DNA of 64,000 bases, from contig CAVWKG010000003.1 in assembly GCA_963755375.1 (NCBI GenBank), forward strand, positions 124,001 to 188,000. The letters are read 5' to 3'. Within the stretch, counting starts at the first letter, position 1. Every line of letters starts with the position of its first letter. Below, piece by piece: positions 56,209-64,000 of this stretch. The notes beneath the pieces were generated by a model. That model did no database searches. It saw only the letters and a program-made list of their open reading frames with translations, and was not told the origin of the DNA. The stretch comes from Bog-473 sp963755375 (lineage in GTDB: Bacteria; Actinomycetota; Acidimicrobiia; Acidimicrobiales; RAAP-2). Both the position numbers and the translations under genes were made by a program.

Positions 56209-56503
56209 GCAGATCCTCCGGAGGCACGATCCACGGGCGGCGCGAGGTGCGCTGTGTGCTCGGGGCGGACCACACCCGCTTCCTCGCGCCGCTCGTAGGC
56301 TTGCCCTTTGAACGTAGAGCCGGGCCCCTCCCGGTCGAATCGGCCGGAGGAATGATCCGCTGACCCCGGTTTCATTCTTCGGGATGAGCGCCGTCCCCTC
56401 CCCCACCAGGGAGGCTGGAGGAGTGAGACCGGGGTGGTTGCCGACAAAGGCCCCAGTTCAGGCGGCACTAGCATGGTCGTCCCGCCTGGGAACGAAGGAT
56501 CCG

Positions 56504-57883
56504 ATGGCCCCCAGTTCACGTCACCTGTACCCCGAGTGGCTCCGCCCCCGGAACCCCCGGGGTGGCGCGGCGGCCGGTGGGCGCCCCGATCGTCATGACG
56601 AGGGGCCGTGGCGGATCTGGGAATGGCTGCGCGCCTTCGACCGTCGCTACGCCACCCTCGTCGACGTCGTCCTGGCGGCGGGGCTGTTCGTCCTGTGCTC
56701 GGGCTGGGTCATCGAGCACAGCACGACCCCGCCCAACCTCTGGTTCGCGGCGGCCCTGATCCTCCCGTTGATGTTCCGGCGCCGGGCTCCGATGACCGTC
56801 TTCCTGGTCATTGCGGCGGTGGCGTTCGTCCAGTGGCTGGTCACCGGTCCCGCTCTGGCCGACGCCGCGCTGCTCGTCGCCCTCTACACCGTCGCCCTCG
56901 AATCCGAATGGCCCTTCGTCACCGCGGCCGTCGTCATCCTCGAGGTCGGCGTCGTCATGGCCACGGTGCGCTGGGACCTGACCCGCAACAACGTCCATTC
57001 CTTCGTGTTCCTCACCGGCCTGGTCTTCACCGCACTGCTGGCCGGGGTGGTGGTGCGGGCGTTGCGCAGCCAGCTGGACTGGCTGGCCGAGCGCGCCCAG
57101 CGGCTGGAGCTCGAGCGTGACCAGCAGGCATCGCTCGCCGCGGTGACCGAACGGGCCCGCATCGCGCGGGAGATGCACGATGTGGTCTCGCACAACATCC
57201 AGGTGATGGTCACCCTGGCCGACGCCGCCTCCACGGCGCAGGCCGCGGACCCGGCCCGGGCGGCCGAGGCCATCCACGAGGTGTCGAGCACCGGACGTCA
57301 GGCACTGACCGACATGCGGCGGATGCTCGGGGTGCTGCGCGAAGAGCCGGTGCCGGTGGGCGCGGGCGGCCCCGGTGCCGCCACCAACGGGAGCCGCCGC
57401 CCCCCGTTCGCACCGCAACCCGGCCTGCGCGAGCTCGATGCGCTCGCCGAACGGGTGCGGGGCACCGGACTGGACGTCTCGATCCGTCGTGTGGGCGCGC
57501 CCTTCGACGTCTCCAGCGCGGCGGGCCTGACGGTCTACCGCGTGGTGCAGGAGGCCCTGACGAACGCCCTCAAGCACGCCGAGGAGCCCACTTCGGTGGA
57601 GGTGCGCCTGGCCTTCGCCGATCCCGACGTGTCGGTGCGGGTCACCGACGACGGCCGGACGAGGGTGGCGGTGCCGGTGCCGGTGTCGTCGCGGGGCGGC
57701 GGCGGGGGCGGCGAGGGCAACCGCAACGGACGCACGGCAGCACCGGGCGGTGGTCACGGGCTGACGGGCATGGCGGAACGGGCGATCGCCTTCGGCGGGA
57801 CGCTCAAGGCCGGGCCCCGCCACACGGGCGGCTGGGAGGTCGAGGCCATACTGCGCGACTGCAAGGCCCCCACCCCCGCATGA
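56504..57883 (+). CDS. NarL-type sensor histidine kinase
   Basis: 459 residues from ATG 56504, with AAGGA upstream. Four or more N-terminal membrane helices (VVLAAGLFVLCSGWVI, PMTVFLVIAAVAFVQWLVTG), a coiled linker (AERAQRLELERDQQASLAAV), the HisKA_3 phosphoacceptor His in IAREMHDVVSHNIQVMV, and an ATPase domain with N-box VVQEALTNALKHAEE, VTDDGR and GGGHGLTGMAERA. A Gly-rich insert (SSRGGGGGGEGNRNGR) separates the last two. Signal unknown. The stop overlaps the response regulator ATG (ATGA). Confidence 0.92.
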   Translation: MAPSSRHLYPEWLRPRNPRGGAAAGGRPDRHDEGPWRIWEWLRAFDRRYATLVDVVLAAGLFVLCSGWVIEHSTTPPNLWFAAALILPLMFRRRAPMTVFLVIAAVAFVQWLVTGPALADAALLVALYTVALESEWPFVTAAVVILEVGVVMATVRWDLTRNNVHSFVFLTGLVFTALLAGVVVRALRSQLDWLAERAQRLELERDQQASLAAVTERARIAREMHDVVSHNIQVMVTLADAASTAQAADPARAAEAIHEVSSTGRQALTDMRRMLGVLREEPVPVGAGGPGAATNGSRRPPFAPQPGLRELDALAERVRGTGLDVSIRRVGAPFDVSSAAGLTVYRVVQEALTNALKHAEEPTSVEVRLAFADPDVSVRVTDDGRTRVAVPVPVSSRGGGGGGEGNRNGRTAAPGGGHGLTGMAERAIAFGGTLKAGPRHTGGWEVEAILRDCKAPTPA

Positions 57884-58578
57884 CCATCCGGGTGGTGCTG
57901 GCCGACGATCAGGCGCTGCTGCGCAAGGGCTTCCGCATGATCCTGGAGGCCGAGGAGGGCGTGGAGATCGTCGGCGAGTCGCCCGACGGTGCCGACGCCG
58001 TGCGTCTCGTGGAGCTCTACCGGCCCGACGTGGTGCTGATGGACGTGCGCATGCCCGTCCTTGACGGGATCGAGGCCACCCGGGCCATCACCTCGTCGGC
58101 GGCGGGCGACGAGACCCGTGTCCTCATCCTCACGACCTTCGACCTCGACGAGTACGCCTTCAGCGCCCTGCGGGCGGGCGCCAGCGGGTTCCTCCTGAAG
58201 GACGTCCCGCCGGCCGAGCTCGTTTCGGCCATCCGGACCGTGGCCCGGGGTGACGCCGTGGTCTCACCCCGCATCACCCGGCGCCTGCTCGAGGAGTACG
58301 CCGAGACGCTGCCCGACCTGTCCCCCGATGCCGAAGGTGGCGAGGCGGGAGCCGACGGCACGGGCGAGCATCCCGCCCTGGCCAGCCTGACCGAGCGCGA
58401 GCGCGAGGTCCTGCTGGCGGTCGCCGACGGGTTGTCGAACGCGGAGATCGCCGAGCGCCTCTACGTCTCCGAGGCCACCGTCAAGTCCCACGTGGGACGG
58501 CTGCTGGCGAAGCTCGGGCTGCGTGACCGCGTGCAGGCCGTCGTCTTCGCCTTCCAGTCCGGACTCGTCCGGCCCTGA
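57880..58578 (+). CDS. NarL/LuxR-family response regulator
   Basis: 232 residues from ATG 57880. Receiver domain with phosphoacceptor Asp55 in PDVVLMDVRMPVLDGIEATR and the SGFLLKDVPPAELVSAIRTV end. The C-terminal LuxR HTH is LTEREREVLLAVADGLSNAE followed by VSEATVKSHVGRLLAKLGL. An acidic linker (DAEGGEAGADGTGEH) joins them. It is the partner of the preceding kinase. Confidence 0.95.
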   Translation: MTIRVVLADDQALLRKGFRMILEAEEGVEIVGESPDGADAVRLVELYRPDVVLMDVRMPVLDGIEATRAITSSAAGDETRVLILTTFDLDEYAFSALRAGASGFLLKDVPPAELVSAIRTVARGDAVVSPRITRRLLEEYAETLPDLSPDAEGGEAGADGTGEHPALASLTEREREVLLAVADGLSNAEIAERLYVSEATVKSHVGRLLAKLGLRDRVQAVVFAFQSGLVRP

Positions 58579-58608
58579 GCCCTGCGCACGCACCCATAGG
58601 CTCCCCCC

Positions 58609-60216
58609 GTGGCTTCTCCCGACACCGAATTCGGCGCGTTCAGCGACTCGGGGCCCTGGGAGATCGACCCGGAGGGGCTGGCCTGGCGCCACGGACTGGC
58701 CGGGGTGCGGGCCCGGCTCACGGCGTCGCTCCCGCGTCTCACCCGTCGGCGCACCCTGCCTCCCGTGCGGAGGTTGGGCACGACGCTGCGGCACGTCGGC
58801 GGCGCGCTGGGGCTGTGGTACCTGCGGGAGCACCGCCGCGGGGGCACCGACTCCATCGCCGGCATCTCGCGGCGGCTGCGCGTGGCGGCGGAGAAGCTCG
58901 GCCCGACTTACATCAAGCTGGGCCAGATCATCGCGTCGGGTGACGGCGTCTTCCCACCGGAGCTGGTGGCCGAATTCAAGTGGTGCCGCGACCAGGTCAC
59001 CCCCGAGCCATGGCCGGTCGTCGAACACGTCCTGACCGAGGAGCTGGGTGGCCCCCTCTCCACCGTCTTCGCCTCGGTTGTGCACACCCCGCTCGCCGCC
59101 GCCTCCATCGCCCAGGTGCACGCGGCCACCCTGGTCGACGGCACCCCGGTGGTCGTCAAGGTCCAGCGCCCCGCGGTGTCGACGCGGGTCCGCCAGGACC
59201 TCGCCGTCATGGCCTGGCTGGCCCCCCACCTGGTGGGCCGGATCCCGGTCGCCGCGCTGGCCAACCCGCCCGCCCTGGTGGAGCTCTTCTCCGAGACGAT
59301 CGTCGAGGAGCTCGACTTCCGGCTCGAGGCCGACAACATGCTCGATATCGCCGCCACCTTCGCCGCGCTCGACCAGCGTGACTTCGTCGTGCCCCGGCCC
59401 CACCCGACGCTGGTGACGCGCCGGATGCTCGTCATGGAGCGGCTCGACGGCTTCCACTTCGGCGACGTCGACGGCATGCGGGCGGCCGGCATCGACACCG
59501 AGGCGGTCGTCCGGGCCGGCATGATCGGCTTCCTGGAGGGGGCCCTGTTCTACGGCATCTTCCACGGGGACCTGCACGGCGGGAACCTCTTCGTGCTGGC
59601 GTCGGGGAAGACCGCGCTGCTGGACTTCGGCATCACGGGCCGGCTGACCGAGGCCAAGCGCCTGGCCCTGCTCGCGCTGGTGGTCGGCGCCTCCAACGCG
59701 GACATCCCCACCCAGGTGGGCGCCCTGCGCGACCTCGGCGCCTTCCCCGGCGAGCTCGACGTGCAGCACGTGATCGACGTGCTAGGACTGGACCGGCCCC
59801 CGGTGGATCCGACGGCGCTGACCGCCGACGAGCTGGTCGCCGAGATGCAGCACTCCATCAAGACCCTGCTCGGGATCGGCGCCCGGCTGCCCAAGGAGCT
59901 GATGCTCTTCGTGAAGAACCTGATGTTCCTCGACGGCGCCATCGCCACGCTCGCACCCGACCTCGACCTGTTCGCCGAGGTCGAGGCGATCGCCCTGCTC
60001 TTCGCCGCCAAGCACGGCGAGCGGATCATGGCGCAGCTCGGCCTCGAGCAGGCCGACGACTGGGCCCCGGACATCACAGGGATCAAGGCGGGCTTCGGCC
60101 TCGATGCCTCGACCGAGGGCCTCACCCACCGCGAGATCCAGGCCCGGCGCGCCCAGGTGCGCGACAAGTTCGACGGGCGCGGGCGCCCGGGCCGGAGGCG
60201 GCGCGCCCCGAAGTAG
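58609..60216 (+). CDS. UbiB/ABC1 (AarF) family atypical kinase
   Basis: 535 residues from GTG 58609. KLGPTYIKLGQIIASGDGVF holds the KxGQ motif, PLAAASIAQVHAATL the Ala-rich loop, VKVQRPAV the Lys, FHGDLHGGNLFVL the catalytic loop, and LLDFGITGRL the DFG. Family members support isoprenoid-lipid metabolism; in Actinobacteria the target is unknown. Near the C-terminus, LMLFVKNLMFLDGAIATLAP is family-typical, and the protein ends with a basic tail. Confidence 0.9.
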   Translation: MASPDTEFGAFSDSGPWEIDPEGLAWRHGLAGVRARLTASLPRLTRRRTLPPVRRLGTTLRHVGGALGLWYLREHRRGGTDSIAGISRRLRVAAEKLGPTYIKLGQIIASGDGVFPPELVAEFKWCRDQVTPEPWPVVEHVLTEELGGPLSTVFASVVHTPLAAASIAQVHAATLVDGTPVVVKVQRPAVSTRVRQDLAVMAWLAPHLVGRIPVAALANPPALVELFSETIVEELDFRLEADNMLDIAATFAALDQRDFVVPRPHPTLVTRRMLVMERLDGFHFGDVDGMRAAGIDTEAVVRAGMIGFLEGALFYGIFHGDLHGGNLFVLASGKTALLDFGITGRLTEAKRLALLALVVGASNADIPTQVGALRDLGAFPGELDVQHVIDVLGLDRPPVDPTALTADELVAEMQHSIKTLLGIGARLPKELMLFVKNLMFLDGAIATLAPDLDLFAEVEAIALLFAAKHGERIMAQLGLEQADDWAPDITGIKAGFGLDASTEGLTHREIQARRAQVRDKFDGRGRPGRRRRAPK

Positions 60217-60274
60217 GCCCCGCCCGACGGGGCCATCCCGCGCCCGGGACGCCGGTCGATGCCAGGCTGCGGGG

Positions 60275-60712
60275 GTGAGCACCATACGGACACTCGAGCA
60301 CGACGACTGGGACGACTGGCGCGCCCTGTGGGTCGGCTACCTCGCCTTCTACCGGGCCGAGCTGCCCGAGAAGACCTCCCGGGCCACCTTCGACCGCCTC
60401 TGCGCGGGTGACGACGGCCTGTTCGGCCTCCTGGCCCTCGACGATGCCGGGACGGGCATCGGGCTGGCCAACTGCGTGGTGCACGCCTCGACCTGGTCCC
60501 AGCAGCCCACGTGCTACCTGCAGGATCTGTTCGTGGCCCCGGCGGCCCGGGGGCACGACGTCGGGCGGGCCCTGCTCGAGGCGGTCAAGGCCGCCGGCAC
60601 CGGGCGGGGGGCGGACCCGGTCTACTGGCACACCCAGCAGTACAACGGCCGGGCCCGCTCCCTCTATGACCAGGTCGGGCGGTCCACGTCGTTCGTCGTC
60701 TACGAGATGTAG
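60275..60712 (+). CDS. GNAT family N-acetyltransferase
   Basis: 145 residues from GTG 60275. IRTLEHDDWDDWRALWVGYL is the N-terminal strand-helix, YLQDLFVAPAARGHDVGRAL the acetyl-CoA pyrophosphate loop (the usual RGxGxGxxL is here RGHDVGRAL), and PVYWHTQQYNGRARSLYDQV the C-terminal Asn/Tyr segment. The substrate is unknown. It ends 145 nt before the methyltransferase gene. Confidence 0.88.
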   Translation: MSTIRTLEHDDWDDWRALWVGYLAFYRAELPEKTSRATFDRLCAGDDGLFGLLALDDAGTGIGLANCVVHASTWSQQPTCYLQDLFVAPAARGHDVGRALLEAVKAAGTGRGADPVYWHTQQYNGRARSLYDQVGRSTSFVVYEM

Positions 60713-60857
60713 CCCCCACGCGGCGTCGCCCGGCGCGCGCCGGAGCATCGGTAGGCGCCTGTCACAGCAGTTCCCTAGGGTGTCGGCCATGCCCCCCGCG
60801 CCCGCTCGGATCCCGGCCCTCTCGCGGGCCGGCCGGTAGGGTTCGACCCGATCCCCC

Positions 60858-62246
60858 ATGCCGCCTCGCCGTCGCACCGCGACCTCCAACTTCGGCGTCG
60901 GGCGCCGCGAATCGCACGTGGCGGACGCCTTCTACGCCCGCTTCGAAGCGCCGGAACTGAGCGCCGACGAGCACGTGAACGCGCACGAGCCCGGTGTCTC
61001 GTGCCTGTGCGGCGATGCCCGCCGGATGGAGGCCGTGGCCGACGACTCGGTCGCCCTCGTCGTGACCTCACCCCCCTACTTCGCCGGGAAGCAGTACGAG
61101 GAGGAGCTCGACCGCGAAGGGGTGCCCGGCTCCTACATCGAGTACCTGGCGTTGCTCCGCGACGTCTTCGCCGAATGCAAGCGCGTTCTCGAGCCCGGCG
61201 GCCGCATTGCGGTCAACGTGGCCAACCTCGGTCGCAAGCCGTACCGCAGCCTGGCCGCCGACGTCACGACCATCCTGCAGGACGACCTGCACCTCCTGCC
61301 CCGGGGCGAAATCGTGTGGCAGAAGGGCGAAGGCGCCAGCGGCTCCTGCGCCTGGGGGTCCTTCCGCTCCGCCGCCAATCCGGTGCTGCGCGATGTCACC
61401 GAACGGGTGATCGTGGCCAGCAAGGGGCGCTTCGGCCGGGCCCGCAGCCCCAAGGAGCGGCGTCGCGCGGGGCTGCCGCACGAGAGCAGCGTCGGGGCCG
61501 ACGACTTCATGGCGCTGACGCTCGACGTGTGGGACATCCCGCCCGAGAGCGCGGTGCGGGTGCGACACCCGGCACCGTTCCCCGTGGAGCTGCCGCAGCG
61601 CCTGATGGAGCTCTACACCTATCGTGGCGACCTCGTGGTCGATCCGTTCGCCGGGTCAGGCTCCACGCTCGTGGCGGCGCTCCGCAGCGGGCGTGACGCC
61701 GTCGGCTACGACCTCGACCCCGCCTACGTCGAGCTCTCCCGCAGCCGCCTGGGGGACGAGGCGCAGACCGGCGACGGTGCGGCGGGCGACGGTGCGTCCG
61801 CCGCCACGCTGGCCCGCGCCGCGCTCGAGGCGGCCGGGTTCGCCGACGTGCGGCCCAACCGCCGCCTGCGCGGGCTGGGCCTGGCCGTCGACTTCACCGG
61901 CACCGATGCCGCGGGGCGGACGTGGTACTTCGACGTCGCCGGACCGAATTCGGCCTACCGGGGCGGCATGGCCCGCTCCGAGACCGTCTGGCGCGCCCTC
62001 GGACGGGCCCACGTGATGGCCGCCTCAGGACATGCGCCCTTCATCATGCTCACCACCCAGTTGCCCCGGCCGGCCACGGAGGCGGACCGCGCCCTACGGG
62101 CCCCTGGGCCGGGCGGGATCTTCGACGCGGTGGATCTCCTGTCCGCCGACGCCCGGGCGCGGCTCGCCACGTACGCCGGTGGGCGGTGCGGCTCCCCCCG
62201 AGCGGGGTTCTGGTCGGCGGCCGACGTGGCGCCGGGCGCGGTCTGA
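60858..62246 (+). CDS. beta-class DNA methyltransferase (N4-cytosine or N6-adenine) with extra C-terminal domain
   Basis: 462 residues from ATG 60858. The catalytic motif IV, TSPPYF (about residue 71), comes before the AdoMet motif I, DPFAGSGSTLVAALRSGRD, so it is beta class. GEIVWQKGEGASGSCAWGSF is the target-recognition type region and YDLDPAYVELSRSRL follows motif I. After about residue 310 there is an additional domain (ARAALEAAGFADVRPNRRLR, GLAVDFTGTDAAGRTWYFDV, ARSETVWRALGRAHVM) that resembles a PD-(D/E)XK-type core lacking the catalytic Lys. Such a fusion suggests modification with sensing or an inactivated nuclease. It heads a three-gene group. Confidence 0.85.
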   Translation: MPPRRRTATSNFGVGRRESHVADAFYARFEAPELSADEHVNAHEPGVSCLCGDARRMEAVADDSVALVVTSPPYFAGKQYEEELDREGVPGSYIEYLALLRDVFAECKRVLEPGGRIAVNVANLGRKPYRSLAADVTTILQDDLHLLPRGEIVWQKGEGASGSCAWGSFRSAANPVLRDVTERVIVASKGRFGRARSPKERRRAGLPHESSVGADDFMALTLDVWDIPPESAVRVRHPAPFPVELPQRLMELYTYRGDLVVDPFAGSGSTLVAALRSGRDAVGYDLDPAYVELSRSRLGDEAQTGDGAAGDGASAATLARAALEAAGFADVRPNRRLRGLGLAVDFTGTDAAGRTWYFDVAGPNSAYRGGMARSETVWRALGRAHVMAASGHAPFIMLTTQLPRPATEADRALRAPGPGGIFDAVDLLSADARARLATYAGGRCGSPRAGFWSAADVAPGAV

Positions 62247-62311
62247 CCGTGGGCGCTGTCTAACGGTGGGCACGGTTTGACGGTGGGGACGGTCTGACGG
62301 TGGGGACGGTC
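62244..62311 (+). repeat. four tandem 17-bp repeats over the methyltransferase stop and next start
   Basis: Four copies, 62244-62260, 62261-62277, 62278-62294 and 62295-62311. The last two are identical (TGACGGTGGGGACGGTC); the first two differ by a few bases. The methyltransferase TGA is the first triplet of copy 1 and the likely GTG of the next gene is in copy 4. Seventeen is not a multiple of three, so copy-number change shifts frames between the two genes. Confidence 0.8.
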
Positions 62312-62614
62312 GTGGCCTGCGCCGTCGTGCGCGACGACCCCCCGCGCGTCTTCGTCGCCGAGGACATCGACACGTTGAACTGGGTCCTGGCCTGCCAGCT
62401 GGTGGCCAAGACACCCGGGCGCGACCTGCCGCCCGGCGAGCGCGCCGCGTTGCGCGAGGCCTTGCGCGAGGAACGGTGGGGTGACGCCGTGTTCGCCTTC
62501 ATCGCCCGCACGGGGACCGCGGTCGACGTCTACGAGAGCACGGAGTTGCATCTCGCGGCGGAGGCCGCCGTGGGGCCGCTGGAATTGCAGCTCACTCCCC
62601 TCTTCGCCGAGTAG
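62300..62614 (+). CDS. small hypothetical protein between methyltransferase and nuclease-like gene
   Basis: 104 residues from GTG 62300 (GTG 62312 is an alternative). VACAVVRDDPPRVFVAEDID, then TLNWVLACQLVAKTPGRDLP and VFAFIARTGTAVDVYESTEL: an alpha/beta protein with no family known to me. Similar-sized companions are found in several restriction-like cassettes, but the link here rests on gene order only. Confidence 0.6.
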   Translation: MGTVVACAVVRDDPPRVFVAEDIDTLNWVLACQLVAKTPGRDLPPGERAALREALREERWGDAVFAFIARTGTAVDVYESTELHLAAEAAVGPLELQLTPLFAE

Positions 62615-62659
62615 CCGCGACGCTCGGCCGGGCGCGTCCCGCGGTGGCAGGATGCGTCC

Positions 62660-63853
62660 ATGCCGAGCGACCGCACCACGGTGACAGAGCTCGGGACCGG
62701 TCTCGGCATGCTGGGGGTGGCGGGTATCGACGAGGCCATCCGGTCGCGCCCGGCCGCGATGCACAGCCTGTCGCCCGAGATGTGGGATCGCCTGGACCGC
62801 TTGCGCAGCGGCGGCGCCTACGACGCGGAATTCCACGCCGCCTGGGCGAACGGCCAGGCCTTCTTGACCGCGGCCGACGGCCTCCGGGGGCGGCTGCCCC
62901 TGGTCGTCGAGTGGAAGGGCACGGGCCGCGCCCCCGGCGACGAGGTGGCGCCCATCGACCTGCGTGTCGATCACGTCTACCTGGTGAGCTGCAAGTACCT
63001 CTCGAACATCCTCTTCAACGTCTCCCCGGCCAGCGTCTTCGACTCGCTCCTCTTCGGCGGCCAGGGCCGGGGTGGAAGAGCGGCGCGGGAGGTCGGCGGC
63101 GACTGGTATGCCGAAGTGGCCCCGGCCGAGTACCAGGCCCTCTACGACGCGGTGCGTCTCGCGGCTCGTCAGGCCGAGGCTGCGGCGGCGTCGCCCGCGC
63201 CCATCCGACCGGCCCGGCTTGAGCGCCCAGGTCGCATGCCCACCGCCGTGGCGCTGCCCGGCCTCGGCGGCGGCGCGGCGGGCACGGTCCCCGCGGCCGC
63301 TCCACCTCGCAGCAACGGGGGCCGGGATGGCGTGCCGCTCGACCTGCCGTCCCGCGCCGGCGATCTCACGGTGCCGCAGCGCGAGGCGTTGGGGCACTGG
63401 CTCCGCCCCGGCTGGCCTCCGGGCGCCAAGGATCTCTACGCCACGCTGTCGGGCGCCGTGGCCCGGGCCTCCGCCCGCCGCTGGGAGGCGGCCATGGACG
63501 ACCGGGGCGGCACCGGTGAGGCCATGCTCTGGCGGCTCCTGCGCATCGGGAGTGCGCCCTACTTCGTGCTGGGCTCCTCGGCGGACCGCTCGCTGCGGCT
63601 CCGCATCGCCACCTCCTGGGATTGGCGCCAGCAGTTCCAGTTGATCGCCATCACGATGGAGGGCCAGGCGGGCGGCCAACCCCGGGTGGGCTGGGAGGCC
63701 GTCGTGCGCGACCGGGCCTCCCACGAGGTGCACTCCGTGGTGGGGCACATCGAGGTCCGCTGGAGTCATGGCCGGTTCGGCGGCCTCCCCGAGGCCAAGG
63801 GCTACCTGGATACGTCGCATCACGTCGTCCCCGGGTATTTCACCCTCCGATGA
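62660..63853 (+). CDS. unrecognised protein with nuclease-like motifs, candidate restriction or defence component
   Basis: 397 residues from ATG 62660. The N-terminal half has LPLVVEWKGTGRAPGDEVAP (E84-x-K86) and IDLRVDHVYLVSCKYLSNIL (D104...S110-x-K112), strands that resemble PD-(D/E)XK nuclease active sites, then NVSPASVFDSLLFGG. A Pro/Ala-rich linker (residues about 175-240) leads to a C-terminal domain (FQLIAITMEGQAGG, EVHSVVGHIEVRWSHGRFGG). It lies in the same direction as the beta-class methyltransferase. The nuclease idea is inference from motifs and context. Its stop overlaps the next ATG (ATGA). Confidence 0.6.
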   Translation: MPSDRTTVTELGTGLGMLGVAGIDEAIRSRPAAMHSLSPEMWDRLDRLRSGGAYDAEFHAAWANGQAFLTAADGLRGRLPLVVEWKGTGRAPGDEVAPIDLRVDHVYLVSCKYLSNILFNVSPASVFDSLLFGGQGRGGRAAREVGGDWYAEVAPAEYQALYDAVRLAARQAEAAAASPAPIRPARLERPGRMPTAVALPGLGGGAAGTVPAAAPPRSNGGRDGVPLDLPSRAGDLTVPQREALGHWLRPGWPPGAKDLYATLSGAVARASARRWEAAMDDRGGTGEAMLWRLLRIGSAPYFVLGSSADRSLRLRIATSWDWRQQFQLIAITMEGQAGGQPRVGWEAVVRDRASHEVHSVVGHIEVRWSHGRFGGLPEAKGYLDTSHHVVPGYFTLR

Positions 63854-64000
63854 CCGCCTTCGACCCTTCGTCCTTCACTCCCCCACTGCGTGTCCCCGAG
63901 CTCCACCACCCACCGGTCCTGCTGCGTCCGTACGCGATCTCCGACCTCGCCATGGTGCGCCAGGCCGCGGCCGATCCGTTCATCCCCTCCATTTCGTCCG
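63850..64000 (+). CDS. GNAT/RimJ-like acetyltransferase, N-terminal part (runs off the window)
   Basis: From ATG 63850, overlapping the previous stop. The visible 50 residues (FTPPLRVPELHHPPVLLRPY, AISDLAMVRQAAADPFIPSI) match the start of RimJ/RimL-type acetyltransferases, with the LRPYAISDL strand-helix. The rest lies beyond the window. Confidence 0.6.
   Translation, partial: MTAFDPSSFTPPLRVPELHHPPVLLRPYAISDLAMVRQAAADPFIPSISS

Noticed and set aside
61955..63823. 622-codon open frame on the minus strand
   Set aside because: Antisense shadow of the methyltransferase, small gene and nuclease-like gene, with no domain-like segments.

Overview
The window is 64 kb of high-GC DNA with many GTG starts, dense gene packing and frequent 1-4 nt stop/start overlaps. 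An Lsr2 nucleoid protein, a DUF2510 membrane protein, an F420-type LLM oxidoreductase, a NarL-type two-component pair and a stand-alone ClpX zinc-finger protein all point to an actinobacterium. The mixture of sterol/lipid-type oxidations and a monoderm type IV pilus locus without a secretin would fit an uncultured Acidimicrobiia-like lineage; that placement is inference.

Layout. 0-9.4 kb: scattered small-molecule enzymes (VOC protein, methyltransferase, carboxymuconolactone decarboxylase with a frameshift, SCP2/PhyH fusion, DegV, aminoglycoside-phosphotransferase-like kinase, SRPBCC protein), a frameshifted GT39/YkcB-type glycosyltransferase and a ClpX-type zinc-finger protein. 9.8-15.6 kb: a ketosteroid-dehydrogenase-like flavoprotein, a NYN-type protein, and a complete OpuC-like glycine betaine/choline ABC importer whose ATPase gene is divergent from its permeases and binding protein. 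15.7-20.8 kb: an SDR, a dihydrodipicolinate-reductase-like dehydrogenase, DUF488, a second PhyH dioxygenase and a zinc alcohol dehydrogenase. 20.9-25.8 kb: a secreted six-hairpin-glycosidase-like protein, a GT2-GtrA fusion and a membrane mannosyltransferase-like protein. 26.2-33.2 kb: TauD dioxygenase plus amidohydrolase, an HtrA-like protease, DUF2510 protein, Lsr2 and small proteins.

33.5-51.9 kb is the most distinctive part: a type IV pilus locus. It has a 512-aa pseudopilin, a giant prepilin-like surface protein of about 2,600 codons built from Ig-like repeats, a PilX-like protein with IPT/TIG domains, pilB, pilC, pilA, pilT, a DUF429 gene and pilD. The giant gene is cut by about thirty frame changes, and pilA, pilT and the IPT gene also carry them. 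Most look like single-base indels from assembly or sequencing, but phase variation cannot be excluded from sequence alone. Two related blocks (hairpin, Shine-Dalgarno, short ORF starting MA-[TN]-W-R) precede the first pseudopilin and pilB.

53.4-64 kb: a cytochrome P450-TetR-LLM group, a sensor kinase/response regulator pair, a UbiB-family kinase, a GNAT, then a beta-class DNA methyltransferase with an extra C-terminal domain, a small protein and an unrecognised protein with nuclease-like motifs. These last three form a candidate restriction-modification or defence module. No frame changes were seen in this last section, unlike the pilus region.
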